This document shows, piece by piece, positions 16,654 through 25,873 of a stretch of DNA of 64,000 bases. A model generated the notes under the pieces. The model did not search any database. It had not been told where the DNA came from and saw only the letters and a list, made by a program, of their open reading frames with translations. The stretch is from an uncultured bacterium (lineage in GTDB: Bacteria; Bacillota; Clostridia; Lachnospirales; Lachnospiraceae). Position numbers and translations under genes: made by a program. The DNA lies in NCBI GenBank assembly GCA_905214875.1, contig CAJMNR010000007.1, positions 1-64,000 on the forward strand. Direction: 5' to 3'. Position 1 is the first letter of the stretch. The number at the start of each line of letters is the position of its first letter.

Positions 16654-17538
16654 ATGAAAAAGCTGTTTTATTCTCAAAAAATAGCACCCTATGTTTTTAT
16701 ATGTCCATTCGTACTGACCGTTTTGCTATTTTGGATTGCACCAATCTATAACGGTATCTTGCTAAGCTTCCAGGATGTATTGAAAGACAAATGGGTGGGA
16801 CTTAACAATTATAAGAGACTTCTTTCGGATAAGATATTTCTGAAGGCAGTGTTCAATAGTTTTAAATATATGATAGGAACGCTGGTGCTTTTGATTCCAT
16901 TTCCTATGTTATTTGCAACATTATTAAATAGTAAAAGAATGAAACGTCCTGGCCTTTTTAAATCTATTTATTTTTTACCAGCACTGACTTCCGTAGTTGT
17001 AGCCGGTACAATCTTTCGTTTGATGTTTGGAGAGGCAGAAAGTTCTTTGGCAAACCAGATCCTAGGTTTCTTTGGAATATCTCCAGTGAAATGGTTAAAA
17101 AATGCTGGAACCAGCTATTTTGCTCTTCTGCTTTTGGCATGCTGGAGATGGACAGGCGTTAATATTCTATATTTTCTTGCGGGTCTGCAAAGCATCCCAA
17201 CTGAGTTATATGAAGCAGCAGCGATTGATGGCGGGAGCAAATGGCAGCAGTTTAAAAATATCTCGGTACCGCTGCTAAAGCCTACGACGGTATATGTGCT
17301 AACAATCAGTATTTATGCAGGTTTGTCAATGTTCCTTGAAAGCAATATGTTATTTAAGGGAAATAACTCTCCAAACAATATCGGTCTGACTATTGTCGGA
17401 TACTTATATCGCCAAGGTGTTGAAAAACGTGCAATGGGTTATGCATGTGCAGTTGGTCTTTTACTCTTGGTTATTATCATGATTGTGAATATTATACAGT
17501 TGAAAATAACAGGAACCATGGATGAGGAGCGTGAGTAA
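16654..17538 (+). CDS. Sugar ABC transporter permease (MalF/AraP-like)
   Basis: A 294-residue permease with six membrane helices. It has the EAA loop that contacts the ATPase (ELYEAAAIDGGSKWQQFKNI, about residues 187-206) and the usual N-terminal AWxxxP-type start (APYVFICPFVLTVLLFWIAPI). It forms a heterodimer with the product of the next gene, 2 nt downstream, to import arabino-oligosaccharides. The GAGGTAAG ribosome site lies just before the ATG. Confidence 0.92.
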   Translation: MKKLFYSQKIAPYVFICPFVLTVLLFWIAPIYNGILLSFQDVLKDKWVGLNNYKRLLSDKIFLKAVFNSFKYMIGTLVLLIPFPMLFATLLNSKRMKRPGLFKSIYFLPALTSVVVAGTIFRLMFGEAESSLANQILGFFGISPVKWLKNAGTSYFALLLLACWRWTGVNILYFLAGLQSIPTELYEAAAIDGGSKWQQFKNISVPLLKPTTVYVLTISIYAGLSMFLESNMLFKGNNSPNNIGLTIVGYLYRQGVEKRAMGYACAVGLLLLVIIMIVNIIQLKITGTMDEERE

Positions 17539-17540
17539 GA

Positions 17541-18407
17541 ATGGAAAAAACAAAAGTTAATATGGCGAAAATATCGAAAAAGAATAGGCGTGCTACCGTG
17601 GGAATGTTAGTTTTGTTTATCCTGCTTGCTTTCCTCATTATTCTTCCAATCTGGGTTCTCTTCGTAGCAAGTTTTAAGCCTGGATCAGATCTTCTCCAAT
17701 ATGGATTGAACTTGGATATCAATTTTTCTAGGTTTAATCTAGATAACTACATATTATTATTTACGGGAGACCATGAATACTGGAGCTGGTTCTTCAACAG
17801 TATTTTCTTAACTGTGGTTACCGTAATATCTACTTTGCTTGTAAGTGCTTTCGTCGGATATGGATTTGCTGTATATGAATTTAAAGGAAAGAAGTTCTTA
17901 TTTATCGTCGTACTTTTAATTCTGTCCATCCCATTAGAAGTTGTCATGCTTCCATTGTATAAACAGATGTCTAATTGGGGATTGATGGATAGCTATGTTG
18001 CAGTTGTACTGCCATTCGTAGCACATGCGTCTACGATTTTCTTCTTCCGACAATACTTGATTGGAATTCCAAAATCAATTTTAGAGGCAGGTAGAATTGA
18101 TGGGGCAACTGAGTACGGAATCTTTTTTAGACTTGTAATGCCAATAATGAAACCAGCTTTTTCAGCGATGGCAATCTTAAATGGTATGAATGCATGGAAC
18201 AATTATTTGTGGCCATTGTTAGTGATTCGTTCTTCCTCTAAGTATACATTAACATTGGGCTTAAATACGCTTATTAATCCTTATGGAGATAATTATAGTC
18301 TTTTGATTGTAGGATCTTGTTTTTCTGTAATTCCTATTTTTATTTTGTTCGTATCCTTCCAGAAATATTTTATTGAAGGTATGACAGCGGGAGCAGTAAA
18401 GGGCTAA
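17541..18407 (+). CDS. Sugar ABC transporter permease (MalG/AraQ-like)
   Basis: A 288-residue, six-helix partner permease. It has a cytosolic, basic N-terminus (residues 1-18) and the EAA loop ILEAGRIDGATEYGIFFRLV (about residues 180-199). It ends in EGMTAGAVKG, the conserved C-terminus of MalG-type subunits. It forms the import channel with the preceding subunit. The preceding gene ends 2 nt before it, which suggests translational coupling. Confidence 0.92.
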   Translation: MEKTKVNMAKISKKNRRATVGMLVLFILLAFLIILPIWVLFVASFKPGSDLLQYGLNLDINFSRFNLDNYILLFTGDHEYWSWFFNSIFLTVVTVISTLLVSAFVGYGFAVYEFKGKKFLFIVVLLILSIPLEVVMLPLYKQMSNWGLMDSYVAVVLPFVAHASTIFFFRQYLIGIPKSILEAGRIDGATEYGIFFRLVMPIMKPAFSAMAILNGMNAWNNYLWPLLVIRSSSKYTLTLGLNTLINPYGDNYSLLIVGSCFSVIPIFILFVSFQKYFIEGMTAGAVKG

Positions 18408-18458
18408 TCGATAAGAGTTATGTATGAAAATTAGGTAGCAGATAGAAGGAGAAATGTT

Positions 18459-19985
18459 ATGGGAAATAATAAAGTTAAGATGATCGTGGACAAAGCATTT
18501 CAAATTGCAGAAGTAGATAAGCGTGTCTATGGGTCATTTATTGAACATTTAGGCCGGGCAGTTTATGACGGAATCTACTCACCAGGCCATGAAACATCCA
18601 ATGAACTGGGGTTTCGGACGGATGTAATGGAACTGGTAAAGGAGCTGAATGTGCCAATTATTCGCTATCCTGGTGGAAACTTTGTTTCTAATTTTTATTG
18701 GGAGGATAGCGTAGGTCCAGTAGAAAAACGTCCAAAGCGTCTGGATCTGGCATGGAGATCGTTAGAAGAAAATAAGGTCGGTTTAAATGAGTTCTCTGCT
18801 TGGGCGAAAGAAGTGAATGCGGATGTGATGATGGCAGTTAATTTAGGAACCCGTGGCATTGCAGATGCATGCAATTTGTTGGAGTACTGCAACCATCCTA
18901 GTGGAACGAAGTACAGTGACTTACGAATTCAACATGGTTATGAAAAACCATATGGAATCAAGACATGGTGTCTAGGTAATGAAATGGATGGTCCATGGCA
19001 GATTGGCCATAAGACAATGGAGGAATACGGACGTCTGGCAGCAGAGACAGCCAAGGCAATGAAGCTTATTGATCCTAGTATCCAGTTAGTTTCCTGTGGA
19101 AGTTCAGCATTAGACATGCCAACGTTTCCTAAATGGGAGTCGGTTACACTAGAGCATACCTATGATTACGTGGATTTCGTGTCTATGCATCAGTATTATG
19201 GCAATCGTAATTCAGACAGTCAGGATTATTTGGCCGATTCCAATGATATGGAGGAATTTATTAAGACGGTCATTGCAACTTGTGATTACGTAAAGGCCAA
19301 AAAGAGAGGAAAGAAAAATATTAACATAAGCTTTGATGAGTGGAATGTATGGTTTCATTCCAACGCAGCAGATGATGAAATCATGGAGAAGCATCCATGG
19401 CAGGTTGCTCCTCCTTTGTTAGAAGACCAGTATACCTTTGAGGATGCACTGCTTGTCGGACTGATGTTAATTACGTTGTTAAAACATGCCGACCGTGTAA
19501 AGATTGCATGCATGGCACAGTTAGTAAACGTCATTGCTCCGATTATGACCGAGCCAAATGGAGGTAGTGCATGGAGACAGACGATTTTTTATCCATTTAT
19601 GCATGCTTCCTTGTATGGAAGGGGAATCGCGCTGCTTCCTGTAATTAGCACGCCAATGGTTGCAACAGCTACACATGAGGAGATCACAGCAGTTGAGGCA
19701 GTTGCCGTTTATAATGAAGAAAAAGAAGAAGTGACTATTTTTGCAGTTAATCGTGATTTGAACAATGACATGGAACTGACCGTGGATATCCGAAGCTTTG
19801 TAGGATACAAGGTAGTTGAACATATTGTATTAGAACATGAGAATTTGAAAGCGAAAAATAGTTTTGGTAAAGAAGAGGTTGCACCAAAGAAGGTTGCGCA
19901 GTCTTATTTGGATGATGGAAATGTTATCAGCGTACTTCATAAGGCATCTTGGAATGTGATTCGACTTGGAAAAGAATCAAAATAA
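18459..19985 (+). CDS. abfA: GH51 alpha-L-arabinofuranosidase (operon copy)
   Basis: A 508-residue intracellular arabinofuranosidase. The acid/base Glu175 (GNEMDG) and nucleophile Glu294 (SFDEWNVW) occupy the same numbers as in the well-studied Geobacillus AbfA. That supports both the start codon and a full-length enzyme. It trims alpha-L-arabinose from oligosaccharides brought in by the preceding ABC permeases. The ribosome site is AGAAGGAG. It is clearly distinct in sequence from the lone GH51 at 3480. Confidence 0.95.
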   Translation: MGNNKVKMIVDKAFQIAEVDKRVYGSFIEHLGRAVYDGIYSPGHETSNELGFRTDVMELVKELNVPIIRYPGGNFVSNFYWEDSVGPVEKRPKRLDLAWRSLEENKVGLNEFSAWAKEVNADVMMAVNLGTRGIADACNLLEYCNHPSGTKYSDLRIQHGYEKPYGIKTWCLGNEMDGPWQIGHKTMEEYGRLAAETAKAMKLIDPSIQLVSCGSSALDMPTFPKWESVTLEHTYDYVDFVSMHQYYGNRNSDSQDYLADSNDMEEFIKTVIATCDYVKAKKRGKKNINISFDEWNVWFHSNAADDEIMEKHPWQVAPPLLEDQYTFEDALLVGLMLITLLKHADRVKIACMAQLVNVIAPIMTEPNGGSAWRQTIFYPFMHASLYGRGIALLPVISTPMVATATHEEITAVEAVAVYNEEKEEVTIFAVNRDLNNDMELTVDIRSFVGYKVVEHIVLEHENLKAKNSFGKEEVAPKKVAQSYLDDGNVISVLHKASWNVIRLGKESK

Positions 19986-19999
19986 GAAGAGGGATAGGG

Positions 20000-20983
20000 A
20001 TGAAGATAAAAGAGTTTAAGTGTACTCCATATAATAAGCCGTTGATTTCAAAACGGGCAGATCCTTATGTGTATAAGCATACGGATGGGATGTATTACTT
20101 TACCGCATCTGTGCCGGAATATGATCGCATCGTATTAAGAAGGGCAAAGACAATGAAAGGACTTGCTGAAGCTGAGGAAGTGACTGTTTGGGAAAAACAT
20201 GAGAGCGGTCCGATGAGCGTTCATATCTGGGCGCCAGAGATTCATTTTATTAAGGGAGCTTGGTATATATACTATGCGGCTGGAGATATCGATGATATAT
20301 GGGCAATTCGTCCTTATGTATTGGTATGTGACAGTGTGGATCCGATGCAGGGGAGTTTTAGAGAGCTAGGAATGATGCAGGCGGCAGAAAATGATTTGTT
20401 CTCCTTTCAGGATTTTTCGCTTGATATGACAGTGTTTGAGTACATGCAGGAATGGTATTGCGTATGGGCGGAAAAGGTGAATACTGGTAAGAAGATTTCC
20501 AATCTGTATATTGCAAAGATGGAGACGCCATGGAAGCTGGCAACGGAGCAGGTATTGTTAACGACTCCTGATTATGATTGGGAAAGAGTCGGATTCTGGG
20601 TCAATGAGGGCGCGGCATTCCTACAACATGGTAACCGCGTATTCATTACCTATTCGGCCAGTGCAACTGGTAGCTGCTATTGTATAGGGCTTTTAAGTGC
20701 AGAATATGGCGCAAATCTTTTAGATCCGGCATCCTGGACAAAGAGCAGGGAACCTGTGCTTAAGACGGATGAAGTGAAAGGGCTGTACGGACCAGGGCAT
20801 AATTCATTTGTAAAGTCTGAGGATGGAGAGAAGGATTTAGTTATCTATCATGCAAGGCAGTATGAGGAAATTGAAGGGGATCCTTTGTATGATCCAAACC
20901 GCCATACGTACTGTTTGCAAATAGAGTGGAAGGATGAGATGCCAGTATTTGATTTTGCAAATATAGAGAGGTGGCAGGAATGA
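20000..20983 (+). CDS. GH43-family arabinosidase/xylosidase
   Basis: A 327-residue, five-bladed propeller glycosidase without a signal peptide. Family markers are the catalytic-base Asp in KRADPYVY (about residue 20), HIWAPEIHFIKG in blade 2, VNEGAAFL with the acid Glu, and LYGPGHNSFV near the C-terminus. It probably hydrolyses alpha-1,5-arabinan oligosaccharides or arabinoxylan pieces with the neighbouring GH51 and GH127 enzymes. The ATG at 20000 follows GAGGG; an upstream extension would overlap the GH51 gene without a ribosome site. The next gene overlaps its stop by 4 nt. Confidence 0.88.
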   Translation: MKIKEFKCTPYNKPLISKRADPYVYKHTDGMYYFTASVPEYDRIVLRRAKTMKGLAEAEEVTVWEKHESGPMSVHIWAPEIHFIKGAWYIYYAAGDIDDIWAIRPYVLVCDSVDPMQGSFRELGMMQAAENDLFSFQDFSLDMTVFEYMQEWYCVWAEKVNTGKKISNLYIAKMETPWKLATEQVLLTTPDYDWERVGFWVNEGAAFLQHGNRVFITYSASATGSCYCIGLLSAEYGANLLDPASWTKSREPVLKTDEVKGLYGPGHNSFVKSEDGEKDLVIYHARQYEEIEGDPLYDPNRHTYCLQIEWKDEMPVFDFANIERWQE

Positions 20984-21609
20984 ATAAACTATTTGAACTA
21001 GATAGCCCGATTTGGAATTTCTTTAGCCGGTTGGCAGACTTGGTAATCTTGAACTTTTGTTTTATTTTATGCTGCATTCCGATTGTAACAATCGGAGCAG
21101 CTTGGACATCACTTTATTATACCGTAATAAAAATGAAACGTGGTGAGGGGGTAGCCATCACTCGTACATTCTTTCGCTCATTTAAGGAGAATATGAAGCA
21201 GGCAACTGTTATGTGGATGATCGACATTCTGCTTCTTGCTCTGATCGCCCTTGATCTTGTAGTGGTAGGAGCATTGCAATCTGGAGTACGTTCCGTATTA
21301 CATATGGAAATTCTCGTGATTGGACTTGTATTTCTAATTATAATGATGTATTCATTTCCACTACTGGCGCAATTTGAGAATACCATCAAAAATGTATATA
21401 AGAATGCATTTATAATGAGCCTTAGACATATCGGTTATACGTTTTTGCTTGCAATTATTACGCTGGCCCCAGTGCTGCTCTTTTTAGTGAATACGTCAAC
21501 GATTACAGCGATTTTAATGATTTATCTTTTAATCGGGTTTGGTTTAAGCGCATTTATCAATACTGGATTGTATCTAAGAATATTTGAATATTATATGCCG
21601 AAAGAATAA
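20980..21609 (+). CDS. YesL/DUF624 membrane protein
   Basis: A 209-residue protein with five to six membrane helices. It has the DUF624 opening (SPIWNFFSRLADLVILNFCFILCCIPIVTIG as a region) and a basic loop KMKRGEG followed by FFRSFKENMKQA. DUF624 proteins are regularly encoded next to sugar ABC importers in Firmicutes (YesL, near rhamnogalacturonan genes). Their role is unknown. The ATGA overlap with the GH43 gene shows coupling. It is the last gene of the arabinan operon. Confidence 0.85.
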   Translation: MNKLFELDSPIWNFFSRLADLVILNFCFILCCIPIVTIGAAWTSLYYTVIKMKRGEGVAITRTFFRSFKENMKQATVMWMIDILLLALIALDLVVVGALQSGVRSVLHMEILVIGLVFLIIMMYSFPLLAQFENTIKNVYKNAFIMSLRHIGYTFLLAIITLAPVLLFLVNTSTITAILMIYLLIGFGLSAFINTGLYLRIFEYYMPKE

Positions 21610-21708
21610 GGGAGTGTCGCTTGGTTCTATAGAAGAAAAACTGTATGGAAATTAAGAAAGAAAGACAGACTAGTTAGAAAGAAACTACACTAGGATGGAG
21701 GTCGGGAG

Positions 21709-21909
21709 ATGTTAAAAGAAGGCGACAAGATATACTTTGAAGAGGATGGTTGGATTCATTCAGGAAAAATCATTGAGTTGACGCCGACTTCGTTTGAACT
21801 TGATAACTATGGTTCTTGTGAAGGCAATTGTAAGATTGATCGGAGCATGATCGGATACACATTTTTTCAAAGTAAGGAGGAGCTTATGAAGCATCTGAAT
21901 ATAAAGTAA
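21709..21909 (+). CDS. Small hypothetical protein
   Basis: A 66-residue acidic protein (DKIYFEEDGWIHSGKIIELT, CEGNCKIDRSMIGYTFF) with an SH3-like short beta-barrel look. The GGAGG ribosome site is well placed 8 nt before the ATG, so it is likely real. I do not recognise the family. It sits between the arabinan operon and the cobalamin riboswitch. Confidence 0.6.
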   Translation: MLKEGDKIYFEEDGWIHSGKIIELTPTSFELDNYGSCEGNCKIDRSMIGYTFFQSKEELMKHLNIK

Positions 21910-21912
21910 GGC

Positions 21913-21942
21913 TTGTAAAGAGGCGTTGATTTATGCTATGAT
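21913..21942 (+). promoter_or_regulatory. Promoter of the cobalamin operon
   Basis: TTGTAA (21913-21918), an 18-bp spacer and TATGAT (21937-21942), directly before the cobalamin aptamer. The -10 box overlaps the region where the aptamer is taken to start. Confidence 0.55.
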
Positions 21943-22130
21943 TAGGTGCAACTTAATTCAATATTGGTGAGTAATAGTTCTTAAAATGGGAAGCGGGGTG
22001 TGATTCCTCCACAGCGACCTCTACTGTAATTGCAGACGACAAAGAGTATACCACTATCAGATTTGGTAGGAAGGTTCTTTGAAGGGTGAAGCATAAGTCA
22101 GGAGACCTGCCAATATGGTGAAGAAGTTCT
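21943..22130 (+). promoter_or_regulatory. Cobalamin riboswitch
   Basis: The conserved parts appear in order: AGGTGCA, AATGGGAAGCGGGGTGTGATTCC, CCACAGCGACC (with the internal loop), CCACTATC, TTTGGTAGGAAGG, and the B12-box-like GCATAAGTCAGGAGACCTGCC. It senses adenosyl- or other cobalamins and normally switches genes off when B12 is plentiful. The terminator at 22180-22206 fits as the expression platform. The genes that follow encode B12 capture and uptake. Confidence 0.95.
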
Positions 22131-22179
22131 TGGGTAATGGAGAACGGTAAAACGAATTTAAGATAATTTGTATACTTAT

Positions 22180-22206
22180 GCCCATACATAATGTATGGGC
22201 TTTTTT
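22180..22206 (+). terminator. Terminator after the cobalamin aptamer
   Basis: GCCCATACAT and ATGTATGGGC form a perfect 10-bp stem with a one-base centre (in practice a 4-5-base loop), then six Ts. The T-run is shared with the 5' arm of the next hairpin. Confidence 0.88.
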
Positions 22207-22253
22207 AATCGATAGAAAACTTCTCTGTGAGGAGTCTTCTATCGATTAAAAAA
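22201..22253 (+). promoter_or_regulatory. Long perfect hairpin in the leader
   Basis: TTTTTTAATCGATAGAA (22201-22217) pairs perfectly over 17 bp with TTCTATCGATTAAAAAA (22237-22253), and inner ACTTCT/AGGAGT adds about 6 bp. Because its 5' arm is the T-run of the terminator before it, the two structures are physically linked. Confidence 0.8.
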
Positions 22254-22273
22254 TACTCCGCTAGAGAAACACA

Positions 22274-22315
22274 CAAATGCCCAAGGATAAAGTCAGCAAG
22301 TGCTGACGGCATTTG
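22274..22315 (+). promoter_or_regulatory. Third leader hairpin
   Basis: CAAATGCC (22274-22281) pairs with GGCATTTG (22308-22315), with inner GTCAGC/GCTGAC around AAGT. It lies just before the GGAAAGGAG ribosome site of the first gene. Confidence 0.75.
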
Positions 22316-22337
22316 GCTATTGGAAAGGAGTAGTAAA

Positions 22338-23345
22338 ATGAATAATAAAAAGAAGTGGTCAGTAGCCGCAATTATAGCAGTTATAGCTGCGTTACTTATA
22401 ATTGGAGTCTTTGTGCAAGGGAAAGAATCGAAAGACCAAGACTCTAACATTGAGAGTACGCCAGTGATGAAAACGGAACAAGGAAACGCAATAGAGACAA
22501 ACGTCCCATCGCAAAGTCCGCTTGCATCTATACTACCTGAAAATACGATGATTTCCGAACAAAAGGACGATAAGGAAGCGCCTAGTATAGCACCAGATAA
22601 GACAGAAATTGTATTAACAGCTGCACCAACATCTGTTGTAACCTCGGTGACAGAGACGCCTGCGAACTCCAAGGAAGAAACGATTCGTCCAGAGTCTTCG
22701 AATAAACCGACTTCTAATGCACAAACAAGGAAGCCGGCGGCAACGACTCAAGTGACATCGGGTCAGACCAAGGCACCAAGTAAGAATCCACAAACAGAAA
22801 CGGCAAAGACGAAGGCTCCAACTGTAACGAAGGCACCTGCGAGTATACCCACAAAGACACCATACAAACCAACGATAGAACCAGAACATACACCAAAATC
22901 CAATGGAAAAATTACATTTACGATTGATGCCAGCGTAATTGGCAATGGAACATATCTTAACAATCATTCTATTGAGCTTGAACAAGCAGGCGGTGAACAA
23001 GCCTCAAAGGTCATTACAAGGGGCTTAAAAGAAAACGGATTTTCCTATAGTTCCACAGGTACTCTGGAGGAAAACTTTTACCTAAGCTCGATTAGTAAGA
23101 CCGGGTTAGTGAAAAGTCCAACTGTTTCAAGCCATGTGAAGGATATTTTGGATGAATATGGAGTCCGATTAAATATAAATAAATATGACAGTGACCGCTT
23201 AGGAGAGTTTCATTTTACAAGACTATCCGGCTGGAGATACAGTGTTAATGGCGTATATCCCAATCATGGAATGTCTGACTATATTTTAAAGCCAGGCGAT
23301 CATGTAGTATTGAAATATACCTTATGTATGGGGTATGATTCTTAA
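22338..23345 (+). CDS. Membrane-anchored DUF4430 (transcobalamin-like) protein
   Basis: A 335-residue protein: an N-terminal signal-anchor helix (residues 6-26), a long Thr/Pro/Lys linker with TKAP repeats (about residues 90-180), and a C-terminal DUF4430 domain (about residues 225-335). The hallmark is SGWRYSVNGVYPNHG near the end. DUF4430 is the C-terminal beta domain of animal intrinsic factor and transcobalamin. Together with the cobalamin riboswitch, this argues for B12 or cobinamide capture at the surface. The ATG at 22338 follows GGAAAGGAG; an upstream in-frame ATG lies inside the leader hairpins. The linker should span the cell wall. Confidence 0.85.
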   Translation: MNNKKKWSVAAIIAVIAALLIIGVFVQGKESKDQDSNIESTPVMKTEQGNAIETNVPSQSPLASILPENTMISEQKDDKEAPSIAPDKTEIVLTAAPTSVVTSVTETPANSKEETIRPESSNKPTSNAQTRKPAATTQVTSGQTKAPSKNPQTETAKTKAPTVTKAPASIPTKTPYKPTIEPEHTPKSNGKITFTIDASVIGNGTYLNNHSIELEQAGGEQASKVITRGLKENGFSYSSTGTLEENFYLSSISKTGLVKSPTVSSHVKDILDEYGVRLNINKYDSDRLGEFHFTRLSGWRYSVNGVYPNHGMSDYILKPGDHVVLKYTLCMGYDS

Positions 23346-23386
23346 TAAGAAAATAATAAGCATAATTAAAGGAGACGAGGATATCT

Positions 23387-24433
23387 ATGAATAAGAAAAG
23401 AAAAACGGGAATTGCCGCCATAGTGTTCGTTGTTCTAATGGCGGTAGCGCTTGTTGTGCTTTTGTTTGTAAATAAGGATAAACGTACGGATTCAAATCCT
23501 GATACAAAGAAAATCATGGAGCAAATCGTTGAGTGGAAGAAAGCATCCAATAATATAGAAGCGGGACAGCCGCTGATTGGAAGCGAATATACAAGTCTCG
23601 CAGGTTCCACGGCGGGAGATTGGTTCGTATTTGCAATGGCTAGAATGGGAGTCGAAGATGACTATGCAGCATATGAAGATGCGTTAGTGAAAAATATTAT
23701 AAGCCGATATAAAGAAAAGGGTGGATTAGATGCCAACAAAGCAACGGAATGGCATCGAATCGGACTAACGATGACAGCAATGGGATATGACCCAACCAAG
23801 ATCGAAGCAGGAGAGACAACGATCGACCTTGTAAAAGATGGTACGTACGACAGAGGAAAAACGGCATCACTGGATACCCAAGGGCTAAATGGATACATTT
23901 GGGCCTTGCTCTTATTAGACAGCAAGGGATATGAAGTACCAAAAGACGCTTATGAGACACGAGAAGATATGGTGGAACAAATCTTAACTTATCAAGGAGA
24001 GAGCGGAGCCTTTGGACTGATAGAAAGTGAGGAAAGTGTCGATATCACGGCAATGGCCATTACATCACTTGCAAAATATAAAGACCAAGAGAAGGTGAAG
24101 GCTTCCATTGAAAAAGCGTTAGCGTATTTGTCAAACAATCAGACAGAGCAAGGAACCTTTAAGGAGCGGGATACAGAAAGCAGTGAAAGCTGTTCTCAAG
24201 TTCTCGTTGCGCTTACTTCCTTAGACATTAATCCATATGAAGATGAGAGATTTATTAAGAAGGGAAACACGGTAGTAGATGGGCTATATTCTTTTCGTAA
24301 TGTAGATGGCGGCTTCCGTCATTCGACTGATAAAGAAGAGGCATCCAATGCGATGGCAAGTGAACAAGCACTTTATGCATATGTTGCATTAGATCGATTT
24401 ACAGAAGGAAAGAGTTCACTCTATCAGTTTTAG
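23387..24433 (+). CDS. Alpha/alpha-toroid protein, transcobalamin alpha-domain-like
   Basis: A 348-residue protein with an N-terminal membrane anchor (residues 7-27) and an all-helical repeat domain of the terpenoid-cyclase/prenyltransferase fold. Repeats can be seen: AGDWFVFAMARMG, EWHRIGLTMTAMGYDP, NGYIWALLLLDSKGY, DITAMAITSLAKY, SCSQVLVALTSLDINP and NAMASEQALYAYVALDRF. Intrinsic factor and transcobalamin have this toroid as their N-terminal half and a DUF4430-type domain as the C-terminal half. Here the two halves are separate genes, this one and the next, 12 nt apart. Likely a cell-surface corrinoid-binding protein. The GGAGACGAGG ribosome site supports the start. Confidence 0.8.
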   Translation: MNKKRKTGIAAIVFVVLMAVALVVLLFVNKDKRTDSNPDTKKIMEQIVEWKKASNNIEAGQPLIGSEYTSLAGSTAGDWFVFAMARMGVEDDYAAYEDALVKNIISRYKEKGGLDANKATEWHRIGLTMTAMGYDPTKIEAGETTIDLVKDGTYDRGKTASLDTQGLNGYIWALLLLDSKGYEVPKDAYETREDMVEQILTYQGESGAFGLIESEESVDITAMAITSLAKYKDQEKVKASIEKALAYLSNNQTEQGTFKERDTESSESCSQVLVALTSLDINPYEDERFIKKGNTVVDGLYSFRNVDGGFRHSTDKEEASNAMASEQALYAYVALDRFTEGKSSLYQF

Positions 24434-24444
24434 TAGGTAAAGAT

Positions 24445-24987
24445 ATGAATGCAAGAAGAATAAAACGAATTGGTATTTATCTTGTTATAGTCTTAATTGC
24501 GGCATTTGCTGTCAGCAAGATTAAGATTCAGACAAAAGACGAGTATTATGATTCCAAGGAACAGACAAGTGGTCAGACAATTGAAGTGTCCATTGGAATC
24601 TACTGCGATACGATTTTAGATAATTATGATAAGTTAGATAAAAATCTACAAGATGAAAAGTATGTTCCAAGGGATGGCGTCATTCTAAAGGAAACGACTT
24701 ATAAAATGAACGAAGGCGACAGCGTGTTTGCGTTACTAGAAAAGGCGACAAAAGAAAATCAGATTCAGATGGAGTATCAAGGGGCAGATGGCAATGCTTA
24801 CGGAAGTGCATATATCCAGGGAATCAACCATTTATATGAATTCTCTTGTGGGCAGTTAAGCGGCTGGATGTATGTTGTCAATGATGACGTTCCGAATTAC
24901 GGTGTTAGCAAGTATTCATTAAAAGATGGAGACAAGATAGCATTCCGCTATACTTGTGATCTTGGAAAAGATTTAGGAAGAGAGTAG
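24445..24987 (+). CDS. DUF4430 protein, transcobalamin beta-domain-like
   Basis: A 180-residue protein: a signal-anchor helix (residues 8-25), then a single DUF4430 domain (NEGDSVFALLEKATKENQIQ, LSGWMYVVNDDVPNYG, LKDGDKIAFRYT). It is a near-minimal partner for the toroid protein just upstream and is paralogous to the C-terminus of the first gene in the operon. It probably closes over the corrinoid as the beta domain does in intrinsic factor. It is separated by 12 nt from the previous gene and 4 nt from the next, so it is tightly co-expressed. Confidence 0.85.
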   Translation: MNARRIKRIGIYLVIVLIAAFAVSKIKIQTKDEYYDSKEQTSGQTIEVSIGIYCDTILDNYDKLDKNLQDEKYVPRDGVILKETTYKMNEGDSVFALLEKATKENQIQMEYQGADGNAYGSAYIQGINHLYEFSCGQLSGWMYVVNDDVPNYGVSKYSLKDGDKIAFRYTCDLGKDLGRE

Positions 24988-24991
24988 GAAT

Positions 24992-25873
24992 ATGAGTTTT
25001 ATAACAAACTGGCATCCGCTTGTCATATTTTTCTTTTATGTAAACATGCTTGTAATCAGTATGTGCTTTGACCATCCAATCATTATCTTAGGTGCGGCAG
25101 CAGGAGGCATCGGTTGGCTTTATCATTTGATTGGAGCTAGAAAATGGAGAAAAAGCCTGCTCTTTTACTTGCTCCTTGGAATTGCCATTGCGGTGACAAA
25201 TCCAATCTTTAGCCACAGGGGCGAGACGATTCTGTTCTTTGTAAATGGCAACGCCATCACATTGGAAGCCTTTTTATATGGAGCAGCAATGGGCGGAAAG
25301 ATGATTGCGGTATTTGCTTACAGCAGATGCTTTAGTGAAGTATTTAAAGTGAATCAGTTTTTGTATTTATTTCAGAAAGTCAGTCCAAAGCTTGCACTTT
25401 TATTATCCATGGCATTAGGATTTGTACCTAGGTTTAAGCGCCAGGCAAAACAAGTGTCCGAGATGCAAAAGACCATGGGCATGTACAGCAAGCACAGTTA
25501 TACGGACCGAATCTTATCTGGAATGCGTGTGTTTGACTCCATGATTACATGGTCGTTAGAGCAAGGCGTAGTTACAGCAGATTCCATGAATGCAAGAGGA
25601 TATGGTCAAGGAAAAAGAACGAATTTTAGTATCTATCGATTTGGCGGGGCAGATCGTATACGTATGGCATGGATTACAGCAATCTGTGTCCTCTTCTATA
25701 TTGGTGCGTTTCTAGGATGCTATCAGTATTCCTACTATCCAACCATTACACCGATGGCAGTAAGCTATACGGATATAGTATTTTATTGTAGTTTTGCAAT
25801 TCTGGTAGGTATGCCAGTTTGCTTAGAGATTAAGGAGAAAATGAAATGGAATGTATTACAGTCAAAGATGTAA
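24992..25873 (+). CDS. ecfT: ECF transporter transmembrane (T) component
   Basis: A 293-residue membrane protein of the CbiQ/EcfT family with about five to six helices. It has a cytosolic coupling region including the ARG motif (SMNARGYGQGKRT, about residues 196-208). It links the substrate-binding S component to the ATPase. It overlaps the next gene (ATPase) by 28 nt. The dedicated operon resembles the predicted Cbr-type ECF systems for B12. Confidence 0.88.
   Translation: MSFITNWHPLVIFFFYVNMLVISMCFDHPIIILGAAAGGIGWLYHLIGARKWRKSLLFYLLLGIAIAVTNPIFSHRGETILFFVNGNAITLEAFLYGAAMGGKMIAVFAYSRCFSEVFKVNQFLYLFQKVSPKLALLLSMALGFVPRFKRQAKQVSEMQKTMGMYSKHSYTDRILSGMRVFDSMITWSLEQGVVTADSMNARGYGQGKRTNFSIYRFGGADRIRMAWITAICVLFYIGAFLGCYQYSYYPTITPMAVSYTDIVFYCSFAILVGMPVCLEIKEKMKWNVLQSKM

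Noticed and set aside
22205..23000. Several minus-strand frames of 60-155 codons antisense to the first cobalamin-operon gene.
   Set aside because: Shadows of the Thr/Pro-rich linker codons; no ribosome sites.
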